Origin: Vulcanimicrobiota bacterium | GTDB taxonomy: Bacteria > Vulcanimicrobiota > Xenobia > Xenobiales > JADMJV01 | Direction: 5' to 3' | Length of the DNA stretch: 64,000 bases | Assembly (NCBI GenBank): GCA_019637395.1 | Contig: JAHBVR010000023.1 | Coordinates: forward strand, 1 to 64,000 | In this document: positions 52,240 through 60,254 of the stretch, piece by piece | Layout: the number at the start of each line of letters is the position of its first letter | How positions within the stretch are numbered: position 1 is the first letter of the stretch | Made by a program: the position numbers and the translations under genes | The notes under the pieces: generated by a model | The model's database searches: none | What the model saw: the letters and a program-made list of their open reading frames with translations, nothing else | What the model was told of the DNA's origin: nothing

Positions 52240-53598
52240 TTAAATGATCTCGAAGTAGCGGCGCAGTTCCCAGTCGGTGATGGTCTTGCGCAACTCGCGT
52301 TCTTCCCATTCCCGAGTGGCCGCGAAGTGATCCACAAAGGCGTCGCCAAAGAGCTCGCGCGCTCGCTGGCTGGCTTTCAGATTCTGGGCCGCGCTCCACA
52401 GGGTGTGGGGGAGTTCCAGCTCGGGAGGCTGCTGCTGGGTGTAAGCGTTACCCTGGATGGGCTGGTTGGGCTCCAATTTTTCTTCGATTCCCCATAATCC
52501 AGACGCCAGCGCCGCGGCCAATGCCAGGTACGGGTTGGCGTCGGCGCCGGCCACGCGGTATTCCAACCGTTGCGACTTGGCCGAGCCGGGAATGGCGCGC
52601 AACGCGCAAGTGCGGTTCTCCACGCCCCAGGTGGCGTTGGTGGGAGCCCAGTAGCCGGGCACCAGGCGTGAATAGGAGTTGACGGTGGAGGCCACCATGG
52701 CCAGCACCTGCGGCATGTAATGCTGACATCCGGCGGTAAAGTGCCTCATCAAGTCACTCATGCCGTGAGGTTTGCCTTCCTGAAAAAAGACGCCTTGACC
52801 GTCTTTCTGCAGCGACATATGAAGGTGGCCACTCTGCCCGGGATAATCGTTGGACCACTTGGCCATGAAAGTGGCCATCAAACTGTTGCGCTGGGCGCAT
52901 ACCTTGGCGAAAGTCTTGAAAAGAGCGGCTTTGTCGGCGGAGGCCAAGGACCCGTCGACGCCGATGGCCACTTCCAGCACTCCAGGACCGGTTTCGTTGT
53001 GCAGTCCTTCAATGGGGAAATCCATGACTTCGCCCAGGCGCAGTAACTCTTGGTAAAACTCGTTCTGCACCGAGTTGCGCAGCACCGAATAGCCGAAGTT
53101 ACCGGGCGTCCACGGCTCCAAATTACGGTAGCCCTTTGCCTGAGCGGATTTGGGCGTTTCGCTGAAGACGAAAAACTCGTATTCGACGGCCGAGAAGGGC
53201 TCAAAACCCAGCGAGCGGCTGTATTCGATGACCCGACGCAGCATGGCCCGCGGACACAGGGCCTCGGAGGCTCCCGAGAACTCGGCCAGGAAGAAGAGAC
53301 CGCCCTCCTCATACATCAGGTCGCGGCAGCTTTCCGGCAGCAATCGCACGGTGGCGTCGGGATAGCCCGTATGCCAGCCCGTATGAGTCACGTTATCGTA
53401 CAACTGGTCGTTGGAATCCCAGCCCAGCACCACGTCGCAGAAATTGAACCCGCCCTCCAGGGCGGCGAAGAACTTGGCTCTGGACATATACTTGCCGCGC
53501 ATGACGCCGTCGAGGTCGAAGACTCCCACCTTGACGTGGGAAAGACCGCGTTCCTCGACAATTTTGCGCGCTTGCTCAACGCTAAAGATACCCGACAT
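52240..53598 (-). CDS. Glutamine-synthetase-family ligase (gamma-glutamyl-amine-type)
   Basis: A 452-residue ATP-grasp-like GS fold protein from ATG 53598 with GGGAGGA upstream. N-terminal DLDGVMRGKYMSRAKFFAAL, the catalytic VEYEFFVF (Glu), ETGPGVLEVAI, SGHLHMSLQKDG (His), PTNATWGVENRTCALRAIPG and RLEYRVAGADANPYLALAAA. The active-site residues look intact. The N-terminal DLDGVxRGK pattern is that of the GlnA3/FluG/PuuA-like branch rather than of GlnA. With a permease and ADH it may gamma-glutamylate an amine or related compound. Canonical glutamine synthesis is less likely. Confidence 0.85.
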   Translation of the reverse strand: MSGIFSVEQARKIVEERGLSHVKVGVFDLDGVMRGKYMSRAKFFAALEGGFNFCDVVLGWDSNDQLYDNVTHTGWHTGYPDATVRLLPESCRDLMYEEGGLFFLAEFSGASEALCPRAMLRRVIEYSRSLGFEPFSAVEYEFFVFSETPKSAQAKGYRNLEPWTPGNFGYSVLRNSVQNEFYQELLRLGEVMDFPIEGLHNETGPGVLEVAIGVDGSLASADKAALFKTFAKVCAQRNSLMATFMAKWSNDYPGQSGHLHMSLQKDGQGVFFQEGKPHGMSDLMRHFTAGCQHYMPQVLAMVASTVNSYSRLVPGYWAPTNATWGVENRTCALRAIPGSAKSQRLEYRVAGADANPYLALAAALASGLWGIEEKLEPNQPIQGNAYTQQQPPELELPHTLWSAAQNLKASQRARELFGDAFVDHFAATREWEERELRKTITDWELRRYFEII

Positions 53599-53611
53599 GG
53601 GTGATCCTCCC

Positions 53612-54751
53612 TTATTCCGCTTCGATGGCGGGGCTTTCGATTTCACTCCAGCGGTGGTTCAAGGCTACCGCCGTGGTCAGATGGGCGACGGCGCCGCCCA
53701 GCGTGTACATATCCAGGCGCGGCATGCCCAACCAGCAACGCGGCCGGCCTCGATCCATGGTCTGGCTATCCAGGGCCGGACTGGCGTAATCCAATTGCAA
53801 TTCGTAATATTGGGGCCGTTCGCCGGGATGAGGGTCGTGCTCCTGACATTGCAGGTGGGGAAATGGATAGGGAACCGGCGGCTCCAGATGCAAACAACTG
53901 GTTTCCAACAACCGGCGCGTCCACAGTCCCAGCGGCTCCAGGTAGGTGTCCGGCGTGACCACGGCTTCCACCCAGCCGTCCTGCATGGTCAGCAGTTGGC
54001 GGATGACAGCATAGCGCAGCGTGGCGTTGTCCCAATTGAAGCCTTTTTCCAGGTTGCGCACCTGCGAACGAGCACCTTCGATCAAGCTGCTGGCCTCAAA
54101 TCCCGAGACATACAGAGGGAACAGACCAAAACCACTGAAAATCGGCGCCAGATAAGCGCGCTCGGTCACCGCCAGATGCTTGACCGGTATTTGCAGGTGA
54201 CTGCCTATGGGACGCGCCGACAGGGCCACCACCCGGCGCGACAGCTCATTCTCGGAGTAGCGCTCCCTGATCCAGTTGAGGGACGGCAGCACTCCTCGCT
54301 CCCAGAGCAAGTCACCCGGAACCCAGCCTAAAATCACCACCCCCACGCGCGAGCCGACTGCCTCCAGGGCGGGCAGCAACTGGTGTTCCCAGGCTTTACT
54401 GCGGGGAATGTGGAGTCGAGGTCCGCGCCCTCCCGGTCCGTCAAAAAGTTCCTGGAGGCGGGCCAATTCCAGTGTCTGTGAAGAGCCGACGAACAGGATG
54501 TCGTCGCAATTGGCGCGCAGCTCTAGAGCCATGCTGCGCAGTGGTTCGAGATCGGCTTCACGAAATTGATTGAGCAGGTCGAGGACGGGCAGGTTGCGCC
54601 GCATTTCCTCCGCCTTGCCGGTCCAATTGGACAACTGGCCCTTCCAGTGCTCGATTCCTTCAGCGGGTAGCGAATTCCACAGTGCCTCGATTTCGCAGTG
54701 TAATAGGCCGTGGCGATTTTCCTGAGACGGTTCGGTGGAAGCTTGCGACAA
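53612..54751 (-). CDS. Degenerate phosphoglucose-isomerase-fold (SIS) protein
   Basis: A 379-residue protein with a PGI layout but eroded catalytic motifs. The SIS domain has DDILFVGSSQTLELARL where PGI has GIGGSSLG. GFGLFPLYVSGFEASSLIEGA matches the PGI region after DxGGRxSV. A late LDMYTLGGAVAHLTTAVALN resembles the PGI LGaLiaLYE segment. The following NpFDQPGVExGK motif with the catalytic Lys is missing, because the protein ends soon after. It is probably a non-catalytic sugar-phosphate-binding or structural protein. First gene of the operon, 13 nt before the ligase start. Confidence 0.7.
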   Translation of the reverse strand: MSQASTEPSQENRHGLLHCEIEALWNSLPAEGIEHWKGQLSNWTGKAEEMRRNLPVLDLLNQFREADLEPLRSMALELRANCDDILFVGSSQTLELARLQELFDGPGGRGPRLHIPRSKAWEHQLLPALEAVGSRVGVVILGWVPGDLLWERGVLPSLNWIRERYSENELSRRVVALSARPIGSHLQIPVKHLAVTERAYLAPIFSGFGLFPLYVSGFEASSLIEGARSQVRNLEKGFNWDNATLRYAVIRQLLTMQDGWVEAVVTPDTYLEPLGLWTRRLLETSCLHLEPPVPYPFPHLQCQEHDPHPGERPQYYELQLDYASPALDSQTMDRGRPRCWLGMPRLDMYTLGGAVAHLTTAVALNHRWSEIESPAIEAE

Positions 54752-54803
54752 AGTGGACCCCTTAGAAGCTGTTGACGTTCAGCGGGATTTCGGCGCCATT
54801 ACA

Positions 54804-54827
54804 CCCTTTGCTCCTATGGAGCAAGGG
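54804..54827. other. Inverted repeat between HD-GYP and PGI-like genes
   Basis: CCCTTTGCTCC (54804-54814) pairs with GGAGCAAGGG (54818-54827) with one bulged base and a 3-nt loop. No T-run on either strand, so not a standard terminator. It lies 52 bp upstream of the PGI-like start and could affect its expression. Confidence 0.4.
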
Positions 54828-54866
54828 GCGCAAAACGGAACTGCAGAGGCGAACCGTCAGCAGCTC

Positions 54867-56654
54867 CTAGGCGGTTTGGGTGCGGGGTTCCACGATATCT
54901 CCAACTTTGCCTTCCTGAATCAGGGCCAGAAACACGTCGGTGGCGTCGGGGTCAAACTGGCTGCCGCGCCATTTCTGCAGCTCGCTTACAGCCGCCTCCA
55001 CCGGCATGCCGGCTCGGTAGGGTCGATCAGAGGTCATCGCATCAAAACAGTCGGCCACGCACATGATGCGAGCCTGCAAAGGAATGCCCCGTCCGCTCAG
55101 CCCGGCCGGGTAACCGCGCCCATCAAAGCGCTCATGATGGTGCAGCATATAAGGCAAAATCGTTTGAAAAGCGCGCACCGGCTGCATGATCTCCACGCCG
55201 TACTCGGGGTGGCGCTTCATTTCCTCGAATTCATCATCGGTCAGCTTGCCCGGTTTGTGCAAGATAGCGTCGCGGATGCGGATTTTGCCGATGTCGTGAA
55301 GTAAGCTGGCATAGCGGAGTTCTTCCAGTTGTTCGGCCTCGAAGCCCAATTTTTCCGCGATCAGCACGGAAAAGCGGGTGACCCTCTCGGAGTGGCCGCT
55401 GGTGTAGGGGTCACGGGCATCGATGGCGTTCGCCAGGGCCCGGATGGAGTGGACGAAGAGCAAGCGCAGTTCGCTGTGCAGGCCGGCCTTGGAAATCGAG
55501 AGGGCGGCCACGTTGGCGAAGCGTGAGGCCAGCGACAGCTCGTCGGCGGAAAAGTCCCCACCGCTCTTTTTTTGACGCACGTTGAGCACACCCAGCACCT
55601 GGTCATCCTTAAGCAGTGGCACCGATAGGGCCGAGCCGGATTCGTCGGCGTCCCGGGCGGGATAGAGAATGGGTTTCTTTTGTTCAGCCACCTTGCCGGA
55701 GATGCGTTCGCCCAGTTTGACCCGGGTTTCGGCCACTACTTCCTCGGTCAGACCTCGGGCCATTTTGATGGTCAAAGTTTGCTGATCGGGTTCGAGCAGC
55801 ATCACCGAGGCATTTTCGGCTTCCAGTTGCTGCAAGGTTTCGTCCAGCAATTGCTCCAGCACGTCTTCCAGCGAGACGGTCCGGTTCAGCGATTCGCTCA
55901 ATTGCTGCAAAGCGCGCAACTCGCTGAGCTGGCGTTCTACCTGGCCGAACAATTGAGCATTGTGAATGGCGTTGGCGGCGTGGCCGGCCAGAATGCTGAG
56001 AGCCTGGACCTCGGTATCGCTGAACTGGGCGTTGCGTTCGCCGGTGAGCGTGAGCGAGCCGACGACGCGTTGCTGGGAGCGCAGCGGAATGCCCAGCACG
56101 CAAGCCGTCTCCGTGTCGCCTGGAGTGCGCCGCAGCCGGCCCTCCTGGCGCAGCCAGCTCTGCAGGTCTTCGCCGGCGTCCACGTGGGTGGTGGTCAAGA
56201 TGGGCGCCTCGCTGCCGTTCTGCTGTAACATCTTCAGTTCGGAGTGAACCTGGTCGTGCATGACCAGCGTGGCGCCGGTCGCTTTGACCAGTTGGCGGGC
56301 AAAAGTCAGGATACGCTCCAGCAAGTCATTGAGCTGAATGGTTTCATTCAGGGTGGTGGCCAGTTCGTAAAGACGCCGCAGCGTGTCCAGGTTGGCTTGT
56401 TGCTCCAGATAGCGCTGAAAGATTTGCTCGAGGGCGCGCACCGTGCTCAGGCCGACTGCCGCCAGACCGCCGGGGTTGCCCAAGATACGCAGGGTGCCGA
56501 TGCGGCCGGGAGAGATGGTGACGGGAAAATCTTGCTCGGAAGCGTTCAGGGGGCGGGCGTCCAGGAGAACGCAAGTGTAACCAGAGCCTTGCTCAATCGC
56601 GGCAAAAAGGCTTTCGACCAGGGAACTGCAGGCTTCTACGGGCGAGGGATGCAA
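54867..56654 (-). CDS. GAF-GAF-HD-GYP c-di-GMP phosphodiesterase
   Basis: A 595-residue protein. Two GAF-like sensor domains (about 95-235 and 255-400, with VLGIPLRSQQRVVGSLTL and SVPLLKDDQVLGVLNV) precede the HD-GYP domain. It has RDPYTSGHSERVTRFS, SLLHDIGKIRIRD (HD) and HHERFDGRGYPAGLSG (GYP), so it should degrade c-di-GMP. The TTG start at 56654 has no good ribosome binding site, but no better upstream start is seen. It shares a divergent AT-rich promoter region with the CRP/FNR gene. Confidence 0.9.
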   Translation of the reverse strand: MHPSPVEACSSLVESLFAAIEQGSGYTCVLLDARPLNASEQDFPVTISPGRIGTLRILGNPGGLAAVGLSTVRALEQIFQRYLEQQANLDTLRRLYELATTLNETIQLNDLLERILTFARQLVKATGATLVMHDQVHSELKMLQQNGSEAPILTTTHVDAGEDLQSWLRQEGRLRRTPGDTETACVLGIPLRSQQRVVGSLTLTGERNAQFSDTEVQALSILAGHAANAIHNAQLFGQVERQLSELRALQQLSESLNRTVSLEDVLEQLLDETLQQLEAENASVMLLEPDQQTLTIKMARGLTEEVVAETRVKLGERISGKVAEQKKPILYPARDADESGSALSVPLLKDDQVLGVLNVRQKKSGGDFSADELSLASRFANVAALSISKAGLHSELRLLFVHSIRALANAIDARDPYTSGHSERVTRFSVLIAEKLGFEAEQLEELRYASLLHDIGKIRIRDAILHKPGKLTDDEFEEMKRHPEYGVEIMQPVRAFQTILPYMLHHHERFDGRGYPAGLSGRGIPLQARIMCVADCFDAMTSDRPYRAGMPVEAAVSELQKWRGSQFDPDATDVFLALIQEGKVGDIVEPRTQTA

Positions 56655-56666
56655 AGGAATTTTATG

Positions 56667-56696
56667 TTATCAGTTTTAACCATAAGTGTCTAGAAT
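56667..56696 (+). promoter_or_regulatory. Putative promoter of the CRP/FNR gene
   Basis: TTATCA (56667-56672) and TAGAAT (56691-56696) are spaced 18 bp in an AT-rich divergent gap. The -10 is one base from consensus and the -35 is weak. Confidence 0.45.
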
Positions 56697-56772
56697 ATGA
56701 CTACTAGGTCTTTGGAAGTAGGCTTTCCTCCACCAAAAGGACGAATTCGTTCGGACCTGGAAAGGGCCGGCC

Positions 56773-57477
56773 ATGAACGATACCGCTGCTCTGCTGCGCC
56801 AGGTTCCGCTCTTCTCCGGACTGGAACCGGAAGATTTGGAGACGCTGGCCAAATATCTCTACCACAAGAGCGTAACACGCTCTCAGGTACTCTTCCAGCA
56901 GGGGGACAAAGGTGACGAATTTTTGATTGTCACCGAAGGTTCCGTCAAAGTGGAACTGGTCAACCCGGACGGCAAAGAACTGACGCTGGCCATCTTGAAG
57001 CCCTTTCAGTTTTTGGGAGAGCTGGCCCTGCTCGACGATTTTCCGCGCTCGGCCAACGTGATCGCCCTGGAAGACAGCCAGTTGCTGGCTCTCAATAAAC
57101 GTGACTTCCTTCATGTGGTCAGTCAATACCCGCGTATCTACGGGCCCATTACCCGGCAACTGACTCGTCGAGTGCGCGTGCTGACCGATGACATCGCCAG
57201 TATGGCCTTCCTGGACAGCTTCACGCGCACCGCGCGCAAGCTGGTGAATCTGGCCCAGGACCTGGGCGTGCCCGGGTCGGGTCCGTCGGTGACCATTCCC
57301 CAGCCGCTGACGCATCAAGAGCTGGCCAACCTGGTGGGAGCCACTCGCGAAACCGTTTCCAAAGTGCTCAGCGATATGCGCTCGCGCCGGCTGATCTCGG
57401 TGGAAGGCCACAGGATCACTATCCTCAACAAGGACCAGTTCGCTGAAATCGCCAGTCTGCCAAGCTTCAGTTTATAG
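56773..57477 (+). CDS. CRP/FNR-family transcriptional regulator
   Basis: A 234-residue regulator. A cNMP-binding barrel (residues about 12-120: VLFQQGDKGDEFLIVTEGSV, then FLGELALLDDFPRSANV) is followed by the dimer helix and a winged helix with LTHQELANLVGATRETVSKV. The Fe-S cysteines of FNR are absent, so it is CRP-like. The phosphate cassette GELALLDDFPRSA resembles cAMP-binding proteins. Cyanophycinase lies 55 nt downstream and may be a target. Confidence 0.92.
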   Translation: MNDTAALLRQVPLFSGLEPEDLETLAKYLYHKSVTRSQVLFQQGDKGDEFLIVTEGSVKVELVNPDGKELTLAILKPFQFLGELALLDDFPRSANVIALEDSQLLALNKRDFLHVVSQYPRIYGPITRQLTRRVRVLTDDIASMAFLDSFTRTARKLVNLAQDLGVPGSGPSVTIPQPLTHQELANLVGATRETVSKVLSDMRSRRLISVEGHRITILNKDQFAEIASLPSFSL

Positions 57478-57532
57478 CCTGGGGATATTCGCTTCAGCTT
57501 TTTTTGGGCTCGTGCGGGCACAATCATCGAGC

Positions 57533-58423
57533 ATGCGTACCGATACCGCTCATTACACCTGTTATTTTTCGGGGTCCTCGCAGAATGTCTCGCGGCCCGG
57601 TCAGGGCGGCGCTGTACTGATGGGCGGCGGCGCCGACGTGGACGAAGCATTCCAGTGGATGGTGGAGCGCGGCGGGGGAGGGGATGTGCTCGTTTTGCGC
57701 TCCTCCGGAGGAGACGGTTACAACGACTACTTGATGGAGCTGGCCCGGCCGAATTCAGTGGAGTCCGTGGTTTTCAAAGATCGAGAAGCCTCCTTCGTCC
57801 CCGAGATCGCAGCCAAAATCGACGGTGCCGAGGCGATTTTCCTGGCTGGCGGAAACCAGGCCGACTATGTCAACTTTTGGAAAGACACGCCCGTGCAAGC
57901 AGCGCTGCAACGAGCCATCTTGCGCGGCGTTCCTCTGGGCGGCACCAGCGCCGGTCTGGCGGTATTGGGCGATCAGATTTTTTCCGCGCAACAAGGAGGT
58001 CTGGACTCCGAAGAAGTGTTGCAGAATCCCACCGATGAGCGAATCACTCTGGAAGGCCGCCTGGTCGACCTGCCTTTCATGGATGGCATCTTGACCGACA
58101 CCCATTTCTCGCAGCGCGATCGCTTGGGGCGGCTGGCGGGATTCCTGGCTCGGACCCGGGGCGAGCTTCGCGGTCTCGGCGTCGACGAAGCCACGGCCGT
58201 GCTGGTGGAACCTGGCGGCCAGGGTCGCGTCGTCGGGAAAAACAGCGCATATTTCGTCACCCCTCCCGGCCCCGCCGAAGTTCTTGAGCCCGGCCAACCT
58301 TTGACCTACCGCAATCTCGGCGTCCTCCGCCTGCATCCCGGCGCAACCGTCAATCTGAGCAACTGGCAAACCACCGAGCGCCTGGACATCATCCACGGCG
58401 AAGAAGAATTTTTCTCAAGTTAA
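57533..58423 (+). CDS. cphB: Cyanophycinase (S51 family)
   Basis: A serine peptidase that cleaves cyanophycin to beta-Asp-Arg dipeptides. A start at ATG 57533 gives 296 residues. The marks are AVLMGGGADVDEAFQWMVER, AIFLAGGNQADYVNFW, the nucleophile in VPLGGTSAGLAVLG and DTHFSQRDRLGRLAGFLA. No cyanophycin synthetase is in the window, so the polymer may be made elsewhere or taken up. No signal peptide, so the intracellular CphB form. A small exported protein follows. Confidence 0.92.
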   Translation: MRTDTAHYTCYFSGSSQNVSRPGQGGAVLMGGGADVDEAFQWMVERGGGGDVLVLRSSGGDGYNDYLMELARPNSVESVVFKDREASFVPEIAAKIDGAEAIFLAGGNQADYVNFWKDTPVQAALQRAILRGVPLGGTSAGLAVLGDQIFSAQQGGLDSEEVLQNPTDERITLEGRLVDLPFMDGILTDTHFSQRDRLGRLAGFLARTRGELRGLGVDEATAVLVEPGGQGRVVGKNSAYFVTPPGPAEVLEPGQPLTYRNLGVLRLHPGATVNLSNWQTTERLDIIHGEEEFFSS

Positions 58424-58494
58424 GACAGGGAACGCGTGTGCGGTTGTAGGAGTAACCCTTGCGCCGACGTTACGGATCGGCTGAGGAGGCAAGG

Positions 58495-58881
58495 ATGAAA
58501 AAGATACTGCTGAGCGCTTCGCTCGTTCTGCTGGGACTCACCGCAGTGCCCGGCCCCCGCAGTTCGCAAGCGCAGCTACTGCTCGTGACGGGAGATTATC
58601 GCATCACCGAGATGGATGAGAACAACCAACGCTTTGGAATCGCGCTGCCGGAAGCCAAGCCGGATGTGACCCAAAACTGGTGCTACGTCGACCCCAAGAC
58701 GGAAATCAATCGCAAGATGACCAATTCGCAGGGCTGGACCAAAGAAGACAAGCTGAATTACTACCAATTTTTTCAGCGCGCCAAGCCGGGCAACATGATC
58801 CGCATTCACGGCGGCCGGCGCTGGGATGGCGAGATCTCGGGCAAGAGTTTGTGGTTGAACGGCCCGGAAGACCCCCGCTAA
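58495..58881 (+). CDS. Small exported protein
   Basis: A 128-residue protein starting at ATG 58495, with GAGGAGG upstream. A Sec signal MKKILLSASLVLLGLTAV is followed by a likely cleavage after SSQA. The mature about 100 residues (LLVTGDYRITEMDENNQRFG, then WCYVDPKTEINRKM and MIRIHGGRRWDGEISGKSLW) look beta-rich, perhaps a small OB-like fold. No family is recognised. It lies 72 nt below cphB and just before tRNA-Glu. Confidence 0.7.
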   Translation: MKKILLSASLVLLGLTAVPGPRSSQAQLLLVTGDYRITEMDENNQRFGIALPEAKPDVTQNWCYVDPKTEINRKMTNSQGWTKEDKLNYYQFFQRAKPGNMIRIHGGRRWDGEISGKSLWLNGPEDPR

Positions 58882-58929
58882 AGCTTGCTCTTGACGCGTG
58901 CAGGGGTCGCGGCTATACTGCCTGCACCT

Positions 58930-59006
58930 GCCGCGTTGGTCTAGGGGTTTAGGACGCCGCCCTCTCACGGCGGAAGTCACGGGTTCGAATCCCGTACGCG
59001 GTACCA
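58930..59006 (+). tRNA. tRNA-Glu (anticodon CUC), CCA encoded
   Basis: A full cloverleaf: acceptor GCCGCGT (58930) with ACGCGGT (58996-59002), anticodon stem CCGCC/GGCGG with loop CTCTCAC, so anticodon CTC reads GAG. The T-arm is CGGGTTCGAATCCCG. Discriminator A 59003 and encoded CCA at 59004-59006. A terminator follows at once. Confidence 0.95.
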
Positions 59007-59007
59007 G

Positions 59008-59032
59008 AAAGCGCACTCCGGTGCGCTTTTTT
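59008..59032 (+). terminator. Rho-independent terminator of tRNA-Glu
   Basis: AAAGCGCAC (59008-59016) / GTGCGCTTT (59021-59029), loop TCCG, then T-run to 59032. It starts one base after the CCA end. Confidence 0.93.
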
Positions 59033-59121
59033 CGTGCTTTTCTGGTGAGAGCGTTTGAAGCCAACAGGACTGTGGCAACTCTGCTAAATCACCGAGCTCC
59101 AGCTACGATGAAGGAGACGCA

Positions 59122-60144
59122 ATGAGAAAGAGTGCGTTGATTACCGGAGTGACCGGCCAGGATGGCTCTTACCTGGCCGAATTGCTGCTCGGTAAAGGTT
59201 ATGAAGTGCACGGCGTGGTGCGGCGTACTTCGCAATTCAACACCGGTCGTATCGACCACCTGCGCAGCTATCGCCAGGGTTCTGACGCCCGCTTCTTTCT
59301 CCATTATGGCGACCTGGCCGATAGCAGCGGCCTGCGCAGGATCCTGAGCGGCACCAAGCCGACCGAGGTCTACAACCTGGCCGCCCAGTCGCACGTCAAG
59401 ATCAGTTTCGACCAGGCCGAGTATACGGCCGACATCGTGGCCACCGGTACTTTGCGCTTGTTGGAAGCCATTCGTGACTACAATGATTTTACGGGCGAAC
59501 AGGTGCGCTTTTATCAGGCCGGCTCCTCGGAGATGTACGGCTCGGCTCCCGCCCCGCAGTCCGAGGAAACCCGTTTCTGGCCGCGCAGCCCCTATGCCGT
59601 GGCCAAGGTGGCCGGCTTTCACTTTGGAGTGAATTTTCGCGAATCCTACGGGATGCACATCTCCAACGGCATTCTCTTCAATCATGAATCTCCGCGCCGC
59701 GGCGAAAACTTCGTGACCCGCAAAATCACCCTGGGTGTCTGCCGCATCGAAGCCGGACTGCAGCAAGACTTGACCCTGGGCAACCTCGAGTCCCGGCGCG
59801 ACTGGGGTTTCGCCGGTGACTACGTGGAAGCCATGTGGATGATGTTGCAGCAGCCTAAAGGCGACGACTACGTGGTGGCCACCGGCAAGAGCTACTCCAT
59901 CCGCGAGTTTCTCGAACTCGCCTTCGGTCACTTCGGCAAGGATTATCGAGATTTCGTCAAGTTTGACGCGGCTTATACCCGCCCCGCCGAGGTCGATCAC
60001 CTGGAAGGCGATGCTTCTAAAGCGCGCCGCATCCTGGGTTGGGCTCCCAAGCTGGACCTGCCCGACCTGGTCAAGCTCATGCTCGAAGAAGATATGAAGA
60101 TTGCCCAGAAAGAGCGCGCTCTCCAGCAACTGAACCCCCTCTAA
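59122..60144 (+). CDS. gmd: GDP-mannose 4,6-dehydratase
   Basis: Converts GDP-mannose to GDP-4-keto-6-deoxymannose, leading to GDP-fucose, rhamnose or perosamine. The 340-residue SDR has ALITGVTGQDGSYLAELL (NADP), VVRRTSQFNTGRIDHL, AAQSHVKISFDQAEYTA, AGSSEMYG and the catalytic YAVAK. It uses the product of manB-manC, which lie 30 kb away. A reductase such as Fcl or Rmd is not in the window. An A/T-rich leader with GAAGGAGA precedes the ATG. Confidence 0.94.
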   Translation: MRKSALITGVTGQDGSYLAELLLGKGYEVHGVVRRTSQFNTGRIDHLRSYRQGSDARFFLHYGDLADSSGLRRILSGTKPTEVYNLAAQSHVKISFDQAEYTADIVATGTLRLLEAIRDYNDFTGEQVRFYQAGSSEMYGSAPAPQSEETRFWPRSPYAVAKVAGFHFGVNFRESYGMHISNGILFNHESPRRGENFVTRKITLGVCRIEAGLQQDLTLGNLESRRDWGFAGDYVEAMWMMLQQPKGDDYVVATGKSYSIREFLELAFGHFGKDYRDFVKFDAAYTRPAEVDHLEGDASKARRILGWAPKLDLPDLVKLMLEEDMKIAQKERALQQLNPL

Positions 60145-60168
60145 ACGACTCGCTAGTTTGTCGTTTTT
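60143..60168 (+). terminator. Terminator after gmd
   Basis: AAACGAC (60143-60149) pairs with GTCGTTT (60160-60166) and runs into TTTTT. The stop codon overlaps the first base of the stem. Downstream are repeated TAGTTTGT words. Confidence 0.7.
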
Positions 60169-60254
60169 AGTTTGTAGTCGTCGAAGCTCAGGGTAGAACT
60201 TTTTTCTCCTGCCAACGATTAACGAACAAACTACTGACGCAAAGGAGAGGCGCC

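Noticed and set aside
53612-54751. Functional glucose-6-phosphate isomerase
   Set aside because: The phosphate-binding and catalytic-Lys motifs are missing, although the fold pattern is present.
58576-59064. Minus-strand frame across the small exported protein and tRNA
   Set aside because: It runs through the tRNA gene and is antisense to a protein with a clear signal peptide.
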